This document shows, in pieces, positions 1 through 11,512 of a stretch of DNA of 64,000 nt. The notes beneath the pieces are model-generated. The model did no database searches. It saw nothing but the letters and a program-made list of their open reading frames with translations, and was not told the DNA's origin. The number at the start of each line of letters is the position of its first letter. The stretch's first letter is position 1. The stretch lies in assembly GCA_037179385.1 (NCBI GenBank), contig CM074195.1:9563787-9627786 (forward strand). The letters are read 5' to 3'. The translations under genes were made by a program, and so were the position numbers. This stretch comes from Holothuria scabra. Lineage: Eukaryota > Echinodermata > Holothuroidea > Aspidochirotida > Holothuriidae.

Positions 1-460
1 TATCCTATTTCATGAACAGCTGTAGAGAATCAGGTGACCATAGTTTTAAAACTCATTTGTGAAATTTACTAGGAGTAAATGCTTGATTTACATTGACATG
101 CAATATTTGAGTCCTCAAATATCAGGAAGTAAGTTGGTTAGATAGAGTTTTATGGCCCACTATTGGTCCAAGTCCAGCCACAGCTTTTTTCCAGTTGTGG
201 CTCACTGGTTTGTTTTCCATACTCCATTGCTTATACGGAGCATCTCACACAACCGCAGTAGGTTCCATTTTTATAATCTTTGGTATGACTTGACCTTCGG
301 AAGAGAACCCAGGCCTTGGATCCCATGTGAGAGGCAGATGCTCTTACCATTATACCAAACACGTGGTCAAATATCATGAAAGATAATTGAAATGGATATA
401 ATGAGAAAATTGTGAGATTAGCTATTGTTCCAAAATAAGTGTGAGGTCACAGCTCTTGCA
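1..460 (-). repeat. Family A MITE, copy split by a SINE
   Basis: Bases 1-124 and 367 to about 455 together match the - orientation of family A, a roughly 260-bp repeat with ends like AAAGGGCAAGAGCAGTC found at least nine times here. The copy is interrupted by the SINE at 125-366. Confidence 0.8.
125..366 (-). repeat. tRNA-derived SINE (copy 1) with 10-bp target-site duplication
   Basis: The - strand begins with a tRNA-like head. Its A box reads TGGTATAATGGTAAGAGC, and a B-box-like GGTTCTCTTCC follows about 40 nt later. A 10-bp direct repeat, TCAAATATCA, flanks it at 115-124 and 367-376. It sits inside a family A MITE. A second copy is at 45651-45825. Confidence 0.85.
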
Positions 461-554
461 TAATAAAGGGGAAAGATGTGAATCAAACTTGAGGAAGGTA
501 ACTGTGAATCCTTTTAACTCGCCAATTTATCAGTTTCAATCAATTTTGCTTACA

Positions 555-720
555 CAGGGTTCGTACAAGTTCTGGAGATCCTCGAAAGTCAGTGAAAACT
601 AAAGTTTGAATGCCCTGGCCTGGAAGGTCAGGGAAAATGAACAATTTTCCAAATGGTCCTGAAACAGTCAGGGAATTTCAAGAGGGAACTCATTGTTCTG
701 ACTTTTCCAATTTTTGGATA
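555..720 (+). repeat. Old hAT-like fragment, family I (CAGGGTTCGTACAAG)
   Basis: It begins CAGGGTTCGTACAAGTTCTG and continues with repeated 'CTGG..GGTCAGGGAAAAT' blocks, a style typical of non-autonomous hAT repeats in aquatic animals. A reverse relative is at 39760-39895. The right end is not defined. Confidence 0.45.
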
Positions 721-875
721 CAATTATTCTTGGGAAAAAGACTAAAATATGGATGTGACTGTTTTCAATGGTTCTGGGAAATTTTAGTCTTGGTTTTTGA
801 AAGACACAGAAAGGTGTGGAATTTTGTAAGTTGTTATGAACCATGTAACATCTTTGTATCTTTTATATTTTTCAG

Positions 876-1067
876 AGGAGTAGTTTTCATGGTGGACAGC
901 TCCAAGTTTCAGAAGGAAGTAAAGGGAGTTGCTGAATTGCTATTTGTTCTCCTGACAGATCCAGCAATCCATGGCTCTAAGTTATCTCTACTGATAGCTT
1001 GCAACAAACAGGACATAACAATGTCTAAGTCAGCTAAAGTCATCCAGACACAGCTAGAAAAGGAATT
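876..1067 (+). CDS. SRPRB: SRPRB penultimate coding exon
   Basis: The acceptor is a pyrimidine-rich tract ending ttttcag at 875 and the donor is gtgagt at 1068. The exon opens with the last base of a split codon and ends with TT of a split Leu codon. It encodes the central G-domain strand and the NKQD motif. The open frame that continues upstream of 876 is intron read-through. Confidence 0.94.
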
Positions 1068-2681
1068 GTGAGTTTGATGTTTGCTTGTGGAATGTGTATA
1101 CACTGTATATATCAGAGTGCATTTATCACAAAGCCACATGTATTTGGTATGATTGTCCTTCAGTGTTGCAGCTCTGTGATGTAATTGCAATACTTTGATT
1201 AAACTTTAAGAAGATATTGATCATATTAATTCTTTCATTCATTCATTTATTTGGTTTATCACAACACAGAAATTTATAAGTAACATAAGCAGATAAATAA
1301 CAAAAGGTATGATAGGGAGTGCACGTAGAAACCCTTTAGGACTTTTTGTGATTTTAATAACAGAAAACAGTATTTGTTGAAGCAGCTCATTGAGTTGGTT
1401 CAGGAAATTCAACAAATTTTTCCAAATCTGTTAAGTTTTCTTCACAAATCAATGAAAATGGTCAAACAAAGACAATCCCCATACCCTGCATACAAATAAC
1501 TGTTTTATGAGTGAGTATTTAACGGTTTAAGTCTGTTTTCAAAAGTTCGTGACCAGACACTTTTTCAAATTAGTACAAAAACGGTTGCAAGTCAGGACAC
1601 TAGAAAATTCACAACTTTACGTTTTCTGTGACTTTTGGACTTGAAACTTGACTTGCTATGCTAACTTTAAGCATTGTTATGTGGTAGTGACCCTTTGAGA
1701 CTCTTATTAATTTATCGATATCAACTCAATGAGCCTCTTTAAGTTATACAGATAGTTAAATGAGATTTAATGACACACCACCATGTCTTTTATAGTGTCA
1801 GTCAACTCGATAAAAAGTTCAGTTTAAATATATTTTCAAGTATGGACCCTTACCATGGGCATTTTCTACGACCCCATCTCCCCGCCCACAGGGGCATTCT
1901 GTTAGATGAGATTTAATGACACACCAGTATGAATGCGTTACATAGTGTCAGCTAGAAAAAAATGTAAAGTTAAAAAATTTTTTAAAGAGGCTCATTGAGT
2001 TGATATCGATAACTTATTGAGAGTCTCAAAGGGTCACTACCACATAACAATGCTTATAGTTAGCGTAACAAGTCAAGTTTGCAAGTCCAAAAGTCACAGA
2101 AAATGCTTAAATTTTGAATTTTCTAGTGTCCTGACTTGCAACCGTTTTTGTACTAATTTGAAAAAGTGTCTGGTCACGAACTTTTGAAAACAGACTTAAA
2201 CCGTTAAATACTCACTCATAAAACGGTTTTGTACATAATTTGAAAAAGTGTCTGGTCACGAAATTTTGAAAACCGATTGAACCATTAAGCACTCCTTTAC
2301 AAAACAGTTATTTGAATTTAGGGTATTGGGATTGTCTAAGATTGACCATTTGTCATTGGTATGTGAAGAAAACTTAACAGGTTTGGTAAAATTGTTGAAT
2401 TTCATGAACCAACTCAATGGGCTGTTTCAGGTTCAAGTTTTCAAGTTGCTATTTCCTTTTCCTTCAGAAATACATTACGTGTGACGAGAGCTGCATCTTT
2501 AGATTCAACTGATTCCAGTAGCCAGGCCAACAGATACTCTTTAGGAAAGGAGGATAAAAATTTTGAATTTTCTCAGCTGTCGCCAATGAAGGTAGAATTT
2601 TTGGAATGTGTATGCAAGTCAACCGGAGACAGGAAAGCTGACATCAGAGCCATAGAGGAATGGATACAAAAGGTTGCTTGA
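876..2681 (+). CDS. SRPRB: SRPRB, signal recognition particle receptor beta subunit, last two coding exons (5' partial)
   Basis: SRPRB is the membrane-anchored small GTPase that tethers the SRP receptor alpha subunit to the ER and helps dock ribosome-nascent chain complexes. Two exons (876..1067 and 2468..2681) splice in frame through a GT-AG intron. The first encodes the G-domain strand VVFMVDSSKFQKEVKGVAE and the G4 guanine-specificity motif as ACNKQD. The second begins NTLRVTRA and ends in the terminal helix IEEWIQKVA before a TGA. Motif order and junction position match vertebrate SRPRB, which I recall as about 270 residues. Only the C-terminal half (about 135 residues) is here; the transmembrane segment and P-loop must lie on exons left of the window. 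The gene is convergent with RAP1GAP. Identification is from recognisable family motifs and is secure. Confidence 0.95.
1383..2424. repeat. Large inverted repeat in the SRPRB intron: two opposed copies of one MITE
   Basis: Left arm 1383-1734 and right arm 1988-2424 are near-identical in opposite orientation. Each is bounded by GCTCATTGAGTTG / CAACTCAATGAGC termini. The right arm also has an internal duplication (about 2143-2222 repeated at 2223-2300). A single diverged copy lies at 19466-19823. The arms fill about three quarters of the 1400-bp intron. Confidence 0.9.
1757..1950 (+). repeat. Family M direct-repeat pair between the arms
   Basis: The segment GAGATTTAATGACACACCA plus a following ATAGTGTCAG occurs at 1757-1802 and again at 1905-1950. 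A related sequence, ATTTAACGAAACACCAACAT with TATAGTGTCAT, begins at 17307. The boundaries of this family are unknown. Confidence 0.55.
2468..2681 (+). CDS. SRPRB: SRPRB last coding exon
   Basis: The acceptor ccttcag ends at 2467. The first base A completes the split Leu codon, giving LNTLRVTRA across the junction, which agrees with vertebrate SRPRB. A Ser-rich loop is followed by FEFSQLSPMKVEFLECVCKS and the C-terminal helix; TGA is at 2679-2681. Confidence 0.95.
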
Positions 2682-3590
2682 AATTAGAAAAAATGTTGCA
2701 CTGGAAGCAAAGTGGGACAAAAAAATTTTGCTTTGTCTCATCAAGAATGTTTTAAAAGTTGTTGTTTTGTATCGGTCATTTTCTTTCTGATTGTGTTAGA
2801 TATTCAGCAGATAGAAAATGAGAGAATTACCTTGAAACTCAAGAGACAAAGTCATGGAACAGAAAGTCATTATAGCTGAAATTTGTCAGCCAATGTAAAT
2901 TCTGTTGTTGGTAAAGGTTCACAGTTGGTGTTTCCGCTAAGCTGCTATGAGGCCATTTTGATGCTTGACTTATCAATTTGACGCGCTGATGTCTGTGGGA
3001 AGAAAAGAACAAAAGGTATTTCATTTTTTCCCAAAGTTAATGTGTGCACACTTCCTACAAAACTGTAATTTCTAGTATGTCTTTTTTTTTCATGTTGAGT
3101 GTATTGACCCAATAGATAATGCAAGCACTTTTAACAACTCTCATACACTGCTTCCTTTTGTTACAACTTTTTATTGTGAAAGTGTCTTTGGCACATTTTA
3201 TTTGTATTTGTGAAGTTTTGGTCTGTAGACCTTGTAGCAGGGATATGATACATTTTCTTTTCTTTTTTTTTGGTGGAAGGTTGGTGATTGCAAAACAGTC
3301 ATCAGACTCTAATGCAGCAGGGTTTTTTTTATCTTGTTGCATGATAAACAATGCTCAAATTTCAGCTGGAGGCTCTAGCCATGTTGCAATTTGTGTGCCA
3401 TGAATAAGATAAGCTGATTAACTAGAAAGTGTCAAACTACCTTATGAATAGTATCAAGGACACTAATGACTGCTCCTAAAGGTAGCATTCCTACAATTTT
3501 TCTAATTGGAGGGTGTGAAGAGGGGGGAGGCTTCCAAAAGTTCTGGTAAAAGCATTGTTGTCTTTGTTTAATAAAGAAGTTGGGGGAATT
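2682..3590 (+). other. Probable SRPRB 3' UTR
   Basis: This is AT-rich sequence after the SRPRB stop with no recognised repeat. The first canonical AATAAA on the + strand is at 3570-3575, so a cleavage site near 3590 is plausible. Short reading frames on both strands here look random. The extent is inferred from the signal only. Confidence 0.45.
3570..3575 (+). promoter_or_regulatory. Candidate SRPRB polyadenylation signal AATAAA
   Basis: This is the first canonical AATAAA downstream of the SRPRB stop. Another AATAAA lies near 4130, so the true site is uncertain. Confidence 0.35.
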
Positions 3591-4628
3591 AAATGGTGCT
3601 AGAATGAATTGAAGAATTTTTTTCAATCTGTGCTGTTTGAATATAGTTTTGCATGCAAAGGATAAATGGCAAAATTGCTTTCCTCTGAGTAAAACTGTTT
3701 TTACACTTTACACAAATATTTTCTGATTTTGTCTTTTGTGCTGTTTTGTAAAATATTTTAGGGATGAACACAGGTATCATCAAAGTCAATATTTGTAGAT
3801 TTATATTGATATAATCCGACCAGCCATCATCTGTTGGGTTGTGCTCTGCCCTTGGCAACATAATATTCCTTTATGTGTATTAATTTTGTTAATTCATGCA
3901 AATGATTCTCTTATGTTTAGCTTTGAGAACTTCCTGGAACAGGAAGTCAAGGGAGGGAGGTGATTGGGCGATGTGGTCACATGTTTGTGTTTCGACATAT
4001 TATTGGTCTATAGTTGTTGAGGAGACTACCTCGTGTAGATTGTAGAATCAGTCAGGCCCCAGAGCTGGTAGCCAGCAGACTCTGTGTGTAAAGAATCCTG
4101 CACGTTAAATACTGGATAGTTGAAGATTAAAATAAATCATTTTAGAAATTGGAGTGGTTTGACTCTGTCTTTCTGGAATGTTTCTACTTTAGGGCTATGG
4201 GAACAAGAAAGACAGGACACCATCAATGACTATCATATCACTCATAGGCAATAAAGGCAACTCTGAATTCTCCTCATTCTCGATCATTTCTCTCTGTTAG
4301 GAAGTCATTTATAGTGTAACAAAGCTACACTAAATGAAAACTATAGGCCTGTTCATGACTAGATGCAACAATTGAAAGGATTAATGTTCATTTGCCATAA
4401 TGATTCTAGTTTCAATTTTACAAAAAATTTTGGAATTTGTTTCATATTTAGTTCTTTACAAATTGTGAAATCCTCTAGTGAAAATTATATCCTTGTTAAT
4501 GTTGATGTCTGCTGTGTTGTCTAGTTTAAGCATATAGTGGTAGTAATTCTTTGGTTATGGTTTTTTCTGTCATTATCTTGCAACTTAAATGGATTACTTT
4601 TCATCTCGCTCTCTCATTTTTTTTTTCG

Positions 4629-4646
4629 GGGGGGGGGGGGGGGGGT
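4629..4646 (+). repeat. Poly-G tract next to poly-T
   Basis: A T-run is followed by C and an uninterrupted run of about 18 Gs. Length in the assembly may be unreliable. Confidence 0.8.
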
Positions 4647-4801
4647 GGTAATGGTGGTTGGGGTGATGAGTATTTCTCAGTACCATGACAATGCCAGACT
4701 TACTTGCTCCATATATGCTAAGCTTAACTATCCTACCAGCTCTATATTGCTGCTGTTGTTTTTGGACAATATCAATGGTATAGCTATAGGGTTTTGATCA
4801 A

Positions 4802-4970
4802 GGCTATATCAATGTTCCCAAGGTTTGCTACTCCCGAATCTTGGGAGCATTCACACTTCTGGGAACATTGAACCCCAGGAATAACAAACCTTGTAATCAT
4901 CCCCAACTCATCGAGATATACAAAAACCGGGAACATGGTAACTTGGGAATATTGGACCTTGGGAATATCA
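4802..4970 (-). repeat. Family B element, copy 1 (GTTCCCAAGG repeats)
   Basis: It begins GGCTATATCAATGTTCCCAA and carries several GGGAACATTGAACC/TTGGGAAC units in both orientations. It is the reverse of copies at 42340-42528 and 56521-56716, whose right ends read GGAACATTGACATAGCCC. Confidence 0.8.
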
Positions 4971-5545
4971 AGTAGACCCTGTTTTTATCAATCTGTGGCA
5001 GAACACGGTGCTCAAAATGTCAAATTAGATTTAGTCGTCATTCTTCTGTCATTTTTTATTCTTCTTTGCACGTCATTTTTTTATGTGAATATTTCTTGCC
5101 ATAACTGTAAACAAACAGTCATCAAGCTAGATGTGCAGCTATGCTTACCATCGGTCATCATTGTCATGGGTCACAAATAAATTATTTTATATGATTCTGC
5201 AAAGCTATTTGCTTAAGGGTCAAGTGAATTACAGTTTTTCTTTTGGGAAACTTTTGTTCTTAACATTTGGGTCTCCACTCTCTTAAATTTTTAATCTCAA
5301 CAGTTGTTTATAAGTTTGGTAAAGGATGCTTTCAAAACTGCCATACTTTTGGATGTGGACTGAAGGCATCTAATAAATTCATCCATTAAATTTAAAACTA
5401 ATTTCAAAAAGTTAACCGGCCTCTGAAAAGTTGTAAAAATGTTGAACAGCTGCAAACTACTACGCACAGGAAAGCTGACAAGTTGACCCATTCGTGGCAC
5501 TTTCAGTCTACCATGCAATGACTGTGAAGGTTTTTGCTAAACAGC

Positions 5546-5813
5546 TTAAAGGGAAAAAACAGTCGTCCCAAACTTGTTTTGAAACAGCAGCTAAATCTCA
5601 CAATTTTACTCTTATTTCTCTTTAAAATATCTTTCAAATTATTTGAGGACTTGAATAGTGCATATTCCAGGTAAACCAAACAGTTATATAGTAAATGTCA
5701 CAACTGAGAAGAAAAAATTTTGTCAACTGACAACTGACTCTCAAGAGCCAATCATGAAACAGGACAGTCTACTACACTACTTTGAGTTAGGGGGACTGCT
5801 CTTGCCCTTTAAA
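5546..5813 (+). repeat. Family A MITE, near full length
   Basis: Terminal inverted repeats are a decayed AAAGGGAAAAAACAGTCGTCC on the left and GGGACTGCTCTTGCCCTTT on the right. The interior shares GCATATTCCAGGTAAACCAA and AAGAGCCAATCATGAAACAG with the other copies. Confidence 0.85.
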
Positions 5814-7860
5814 ATATTATCACCTCCATTGAAGCATATTTACTGACTCAAAGTTTGGTAAATCATCGTCAGTTTCCAAAGCCCATAGTTTCCCCAAATT
5901 CCTTTATTTGAAACCCTCTTTCCTGCCAATGGTTATTCAGTTAATCATGTTTTATATCATAGTTGCAAAAGATATTGATGAAGTGCATCCTTTTGGGACT
6001 CTTTATGAAGGTGGACAAATGAGTTTAATATATAATTATGGGGGCGTGTTGCCTGAAGACCTTACTTTAGTTGTTAGCAAGCAGTGTTGAAAGACAAATT
6101 GCTCTTACCAGACAAACCTCTCCTGGCAAAGTTTGTTCCCAGCCCCATCTAAAATCTATGCCCTTCCTTTTGTAGACATGGGTCTATCAATGAAGTAGTG
6201 TCATAGCTCAAAGCTATTTCTTCTGAAGACAGTACCTAATTCCAGCTTGTTGTTATCAGAGCACTAGTGTGCTCATGAAATTATGAGCTTGTGACTATAT
6301 GGTATGCTCTGAAGTACGCTTCTGCTCATGTTTCACCAGTCTGTTAATTTCATTCATGTCATTCTCCTGTTTGAGTGTCTCATAATTTTAAAGCATGCAT
6401 TAAATTTTTCTGCTCTTTTCCACAGTCAGACTGTAGTCACCAATTGAGAACTGATTTTCTAAACTTATTGGAAATGACTGTCAAAATTTGAGTGGCAATT
6501 TTGGGTACAGGAATTTGATGGCAATTATTACCCAACATAATGTGGTCTGTCTCTGTATAAGAGGTTGCAATTACTACGTCACAGATCCACAGTGCTGAAG
6601 GACAATCATGCCAAGCAGTAGCATGTTTAAAGCAAAGGAGGGGGCCAGACCCCCCACCTCTGGAGTCAGTCAGGGGATAAACAGGTTCGAGGAAGAGGTC
6701 AAGTTTGAAGAGACACACTGAGCAAGCATTCAAACCTTAACAACACACCAGCCCCAAAATGGTTGTCAAAGCAAAAAAAAGTAAAAAAAGGTCCTCGAAC
6801 ATTCGGAAAGCACAAGTATGCCCGCGTGAGTTGTTTGCCAAGAACTGAAGTGCAGGAAAGCAAAAAAAAAGTACACATGGCTTTGTGCTGATGTGATGTG
6901 GAACAGTCATAACAATTTTTGAGAGGGAGGTGGTTCATTTGGCTAAAAGAGTGAGGTTACGTTATTTTTAAACCCAGGATGCTTTGAGTATGTTCAGCTG
7001 GGTTTAAAAGGCAAGAAAATTACCTTCATGACATTAATCCTTGGTATTCCTTTTTAATGTGCGCTTTCTTTTTAAAAAAATTTAAGAATTTTTGGGGGGT
7101 GAATGAGCTAGCTTACTTTTGGTGTAATGCATTGTTTATGGGAGTGTTGCCACTCTCTGGATTAATGTATTTGGCCTGTGAATGGTCAAGTAGAAGAACA
7201 CTAAACATGTCAATAGATTCAACTTTGGTTAATTTCTCAGTTCAGAAAATGTTCATAAAATTTAAGAATGTTGGACCTTCTTGGTGTGTTTTCATGTTAA
7301 TATTAATTTGAAGTGACCCTATACAGTTAATTTTCTAATGCTGGCAACTGCTCAAGTCTCAATTATCAGTGTTGAACTAGGCATGTACATGTTGTGTAAT
7401 GTGCACATGATAGAGGGTCACTTACAGTGGGTAAGGCTCCCTTTCTGATATCTGTAACAAAGTAGACACTTAATCTGACCACTCCTTAAATTGTAACCAA
7501 AAGTTTATTCTGAACTTTTCAATGTTTACAAGACTATATTGAAATTGAAAGGCAACATCTCTGCTAATGTACATCATTGGTCCATTGAGTAATCTTGTTT
7601 GCGATTTAGGTCACCTTGGTCAGATTTACATAACTTGCATGTGCATTGGAAATGGTAAGTGTTTAAAATATATGTGAATCAGTGTTGTAGTTGGGACCTG
7701 GCAGTCTGAGAATGAGGCAGGCAGCAAATAGAGGCTCATAAACACTACACATATGGAGGTCTCAAGGCCATTTGAGGCAGGGGTCCAAGGTAGAGTCTTG
7801 CCTCAACTTCAGCTCTTAATCATTAATGTGTGGATTAAAGAAGCTGTGACATATCCCACA

Positions 7861-8006
7861 GACCCTTTTCCAAATAGGAGTTGCATTGACTTGTGGGATG
7901 GTGCTTTAGTGTGCATCATTTTTGACTGTGACAGAATGATATTGAAAAAGAACAATCCATACCCAAAAGTATATCCCATAATCCTTTGCAATTGCCATTT
8001 GGAGAA
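7861..8006. repeat. Hairpin MITE, family H copy 1
   Basis: Imperfect arms run from CCAAATAGGAGTTGCATTGA to the complement of CCTTTGCAATTGCCATTTGG. It resembles the better preserved hairpin at 19259-19410. Confidence 0.65.
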
Positions 8007-8944
8007 AGTTCTATTGTTTACAACAGATGATCAAAACAGTGACACACTCAAAGATACTCTCTAACCTGAGAAACTCTTCGGGTGGAAAGTTCCTTAGGTG
8101 GGCGGGGCATGCAAGTAAAAAAAGAAATTTGCTCATTTCTGACGTTGAAAATTTTGCTTATTTCTGACGTTGTCAATATTTGAAATTCTGTTCTCAACAA
8201 TTTAATGCATTATGTGCACTGCTTTTTTGTGATCCTTTGTTGAGGAAACTCAGCATTGCCCCAACAGAGGGTTATTCAGGACAATTTGGCAATGCCAGCT
8301 TCATAAGACTCAAATTTTAAAGAGAGAATGAGGGTTTGTTTTAACAAATTTTTCACAGCTCTAATTCTGCATCACCTTTGTACATGGCATAAAACTAACA
8401 AAAAATAATGTGTGATCATGGTCTAATGTCATGATTGGTTAAAGTGTATAGTGGAAGCTGTGTAGTCTTGTATCTGTACCGATTTTTTTCTCCAACAAAT
8501 ATTCAGAAATTTTCATTCAACAGTAATTGACACAAAGTCAACATTTCTTCTAACCTGAAAGACCTTTCCAATGTTTCTATATTATGGGAAACAATTGGTT
8601 CAGAAGGGAAGACTGAGGGGGTGGATTAAGATTTTAATATGCTCTGTCAAACACTGATTGCCCCTTTAAAATGCCAGTGATGAAGGGATAGCAGACAAAC
8701 TAATACAACCCAGGAACTAAACAATAGTTTTGATGTTTCAATTGGGATTTGGAAACACAACCTCATAAATGAACTTAACAGTTCACAATTCTCTTATCAA
8801 TGGTAAGATACACCCTTTGACCCCTGGGCAAGGTCAATGTTCATTAGGAGGAACATATTTGTGCATTGACGCACCCCTCTGTCAACAAGTTGACCCAACA
8901 TTTCATTGACTTTAACGCACATTTGTTGTAGTATAGACACCCAT

Positions 8945-9310
8945 GCCAGTGTTTCTGGCAGAGAGGGAAAAGGGGAGGGGTTTTTTTCCCCCTTCCAAAA
9001 GTTTCCAAAAGAAGGTTGGTAAAATTCCCTGCCCCACCCCTTTCATTGCCATAAAACTTTAAAAAATTGCCAATATCTTTTTTCCTTTTTCAAAGAGAGG
9101 ACACTTTTTCAGAAATGTTTGAACATATACAAATAGTAAATGGCCTTTAAAAAACCTTCCAAATTGCACCTTACATGGGCCTTGAAGCTAGGTTTTGCCT
9201 TCCTGAACCCTAATATAACTTTAACATAGGACAGAATCAATTTGGACTCGGGGTTTAGCCGTGCTCAACCCCCTCCCCTTTTTGTGTTTTTGGTGGAATC
9301 CCTTTATGCT
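8945..9310 (+). repeat. Dispersed repeat, family K copy 1
   Basis: It shares an ordered set of blocks with 55440-55710: TTTCCATTxCCATAAAA, a TGTTxAA stretch, GGGCCTTGAAG, a CCTTCCTxAACC block and TTTxTGGTGGAAT. Class unknown. Confidence 0.5.
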
Positions 9311-9394
9311 GCTCCCATTAGGTTGCTGTTGTGCAAAATTTGGGGAACTTTGACACACCCCTGCATCATAACTTGGATGAACATGACATACATT

Positions 9395-9472
9395 TGACTC
9401 ACCCATGCATGTGGGTTAGATGGTACAGAACATCTTGCAATTAAAGAGTGCATAACCACTATACCACATTAA
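9395..9472 (-). repeat. Possible tRNA-like SINE head fragment
   Basis: The - strand holds GTGGTATAGTGGTTATGCAC, a good A-box match, but no convincing B box. It could be an old SINE fragment or chance. Confidence 0.3.
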
Positions 9473-10278
9473 TGAATAACAACTGATAGGAACCCTTCTT
9501 TGCAATTAGGCAATGAAAACCTCAGTAGTATTGTTTGCATCAGAGATACTTGAGTGTGGTATTGTAAATTGGCAATTCACAGCTAACCATCACATCGGCC
9601 AATACCTTTATAAAACCTAGGTGTCACATTGCTACAAGGCTGTTGGTTTATATAAACATGTTCTACCACATTTCATATGCATCAACATAGTCACTTCAGA
9701 GTATCGGATTCTCTTGCCAGGGGCAGCACAGACAAAAGGGAGACTTGCCGGGAACTTTAGCAAAATCAGAAGTGGTTTGCTTCCATCTCATGGGAAACTA
9801 AGAGAGAGGTAGATTCCTTGTGATAAATATAAACAGACAGAGGTAGGAAAGGGAATATGTTATGACTAAACACTGGAGGAATTTTATGGCATGCTTTTTG
9901 CAACAAAATTTAAGTAGTTCTAAAGGCCTGTGCACACACACCAACATTTCCAAAAGGTTTCTGCAACAAAAACAACTCCTGCAATTTGTTTTCAAAGAAA
10001 GAACAAGACATTTCTTCAAAAATATTTTCAAAATGTTTTGAGATTGTTGCATACCAGCCCTGTCTACACTGTGCAACAAATTGAAAACAAGGTGTTTTAG
10101 AGTTGTTGCAAGTGAATGTTTTGGGAATGGTGCCTATGTATGCAGACCTTACTACTGCAATGTAACATTTATGACTGGCCACTCTCCTCACACTGAAATG
10201 AATTACAATTACTGTTGAGGCCTTGAAAATGGGTTTAAAGTGCCAATCCTCGCACCCCAAACTACACTTCTTGTAAGG

Positions 10279-11179
10279 CAGGGGTAGTTAACCTTACGTA
10301 CCGGTCAGAAATGGGAAATGAAAGATTGACCGGGCCGCACTTAACCAACGACCTGCTGTTGATATCAAAACTTTAATTCCAAGTACTTTCAAGCAATATA
10401 AATCTTCATTCACAACAACCTAATCTCAATATAGTATTGTTGATATAAGAAATGGTGAAAATAGGCCTACTTTACAGCATTCAATGAGATGTCTAGCATT
10501 GACAGTTTGTAACTAATTTCTGCATAGGTGTAGGAAGCTGTTCAAGACGGGGGCTGAACCTTGTCTCGGATAGCCGTCTCAGGGGAGCGTTTAAGGGGGA
10601 GGAGGTGTCCCCTTCCACTCTAAATTTTTTTTTGACATTTGAGGGTCCTTAGATGCAACTTGGTGCATCTTTTTGGACAAATTTTGAAGGTAAATTACGG
10701 CAAATTGTTGACAATTCTTAGCCCTTTGGAAATTGTTTTGATATTTTAGGGTCTATAAGGTGCAATCTGGTGGAACATTTTGGAAAAATTTTAAGGTATA
10801 TTATTGCTAATTTTTCATTTTCCTCAGCCCTTTGGAAAATTTTTGATATTTGTGGGTCCTTAGATGCAATTAAGTGTATTATTTTGGAAAATTTTTGGAA
10901 ATTTGAAGGGCCTTAGATGCAATTTGGTGCATCATTTTGGACAAATTTTAAAGGTAAATTACTGCAAATTTTTGACATTTAGCTAATCACAAGTGAATAG
11001 TGATGACACCCATGTTGAGGAACGTCATTACTGAGTACATAAGCAAAGCTGCTAGCTCATTTGTTGTTATGGTGTAAAGAAGATTGAATTTTTCCTTCTT
11101 CCTTGAGACATCTTGCAGGCCGCAATGAAATCACTGGCAGGCCGAATCTGGCCTGCGGGCCATAGGTTGCCAACCGCTG
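10279..11179 (-). mobile_element. Non-autonomous hAT transposon, 901 bp, with 8-bp TSD
   Basis: The 8-bp direct repeat TTGTAAGG flanks it at 10271-10278 and 11180-11187. The left end is CAGGGGTAGTTAACC and the right end, read inward, is CAGCGGTTGGCAACC, both hAT-type termini; next to the right end is a GGCCCGCAGGCCAG-like block. The interior has no coding frame and includes a tandem array (10615-10980). It is probably mobilised in trans by a hAT transposase elsewhere. Confidence 0.92.
10615..10980 (+). repeat. Imperfect tandem repeat inside the hAT element, period about 110-120 bp
   Basis: Successive units contain GGGTCCTTAGATGCAA, TTGGTGCAT, TTTTGGACAAATTTT and GGTAAATTA blocks with spacing near 110-120 bp, about three units, diverged. 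It is preceded by a GGAGGAGGTGTCCCCTTCC motif. Confidence 0.7.
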
Positions 11180-11512
11180 TTGTAAGGGGTAACAGAAACT
11201 CTCAATTGGCTCAGCTTTTTGATTGACTGCTAATTCAAACAATGCAGAGTACCAAAGCTTATATTACACAGTATGAGCTGTGCTGACAGTGTTTTGATTA
11301 TATACATTGAGCTTTTCTATACTTGCCCTGAAGTAAACATAAACTGAGATTGTGTCTTGATGCATAAATTTCAGATAATTGTGCGAGGGGCTTAAGTCAC
11401 AGTGTTAGGAGAACTGGTACTGCTTGGGATGAGAGAATTGGGCCTTTAGGGTCATATCAAGTCATTTCGATGAAAAATGACAATTGAAACATCTCATAAT
11501 GTGAATCATAAA

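Larger units (their letters stand above)
10236..11447 (+). repeat. Family C MITE copy interrupted by a hAT element
   Basis: The two halves, 10236-10278 and 11180-11447, reconstitute a family C element (about 300 bp). Its ends read like TTAAAGxxCCAATC and GATTGGGCCTTTA, with CAAACTACACTTCTTGTAAG at the insertion point. Other copies are at 31871, 32288, 36813 and 38980. Confidence 0.8.
3591..11490. other. SRPRB-RAP1GAP intergenic region
   Basis: No coding exon is supported. It holds a G-run at 4629-4646, family B (4802-4970), family A (5546-5813), a hairpin MITE (7861-8006), family K (8945-9310) and a hAT inside family C (10236-11447). The remaining stretches (about 5.8-7.8 kb, 8.0-8.9 kb and 9.5-10.2 kb) are unassigned AT-rich DNA. 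Confidence 0.6.

Noticed and set aside
610..875. Open frame continuing upstream of the SRPRB exon
   Set aside because: It is intron read-through: a clear acceptor lies at 875, the peptide upstream has no SRPRB similarity, and a hAT-like repeat fragment covers part of it.
3880..4200. Possible solo LTR (TATA-like stretch, AATAAA, GC-richer block)
   Set aside because: No TG...CA boundaries, target duplication or second copy could be found in the window.
5297..5518. 73-codon frame with a protein-like, helix-rich sequence
   Set aside because: I could not match it to any transposase or host family, and it has no partner exons. A protein search would decide.
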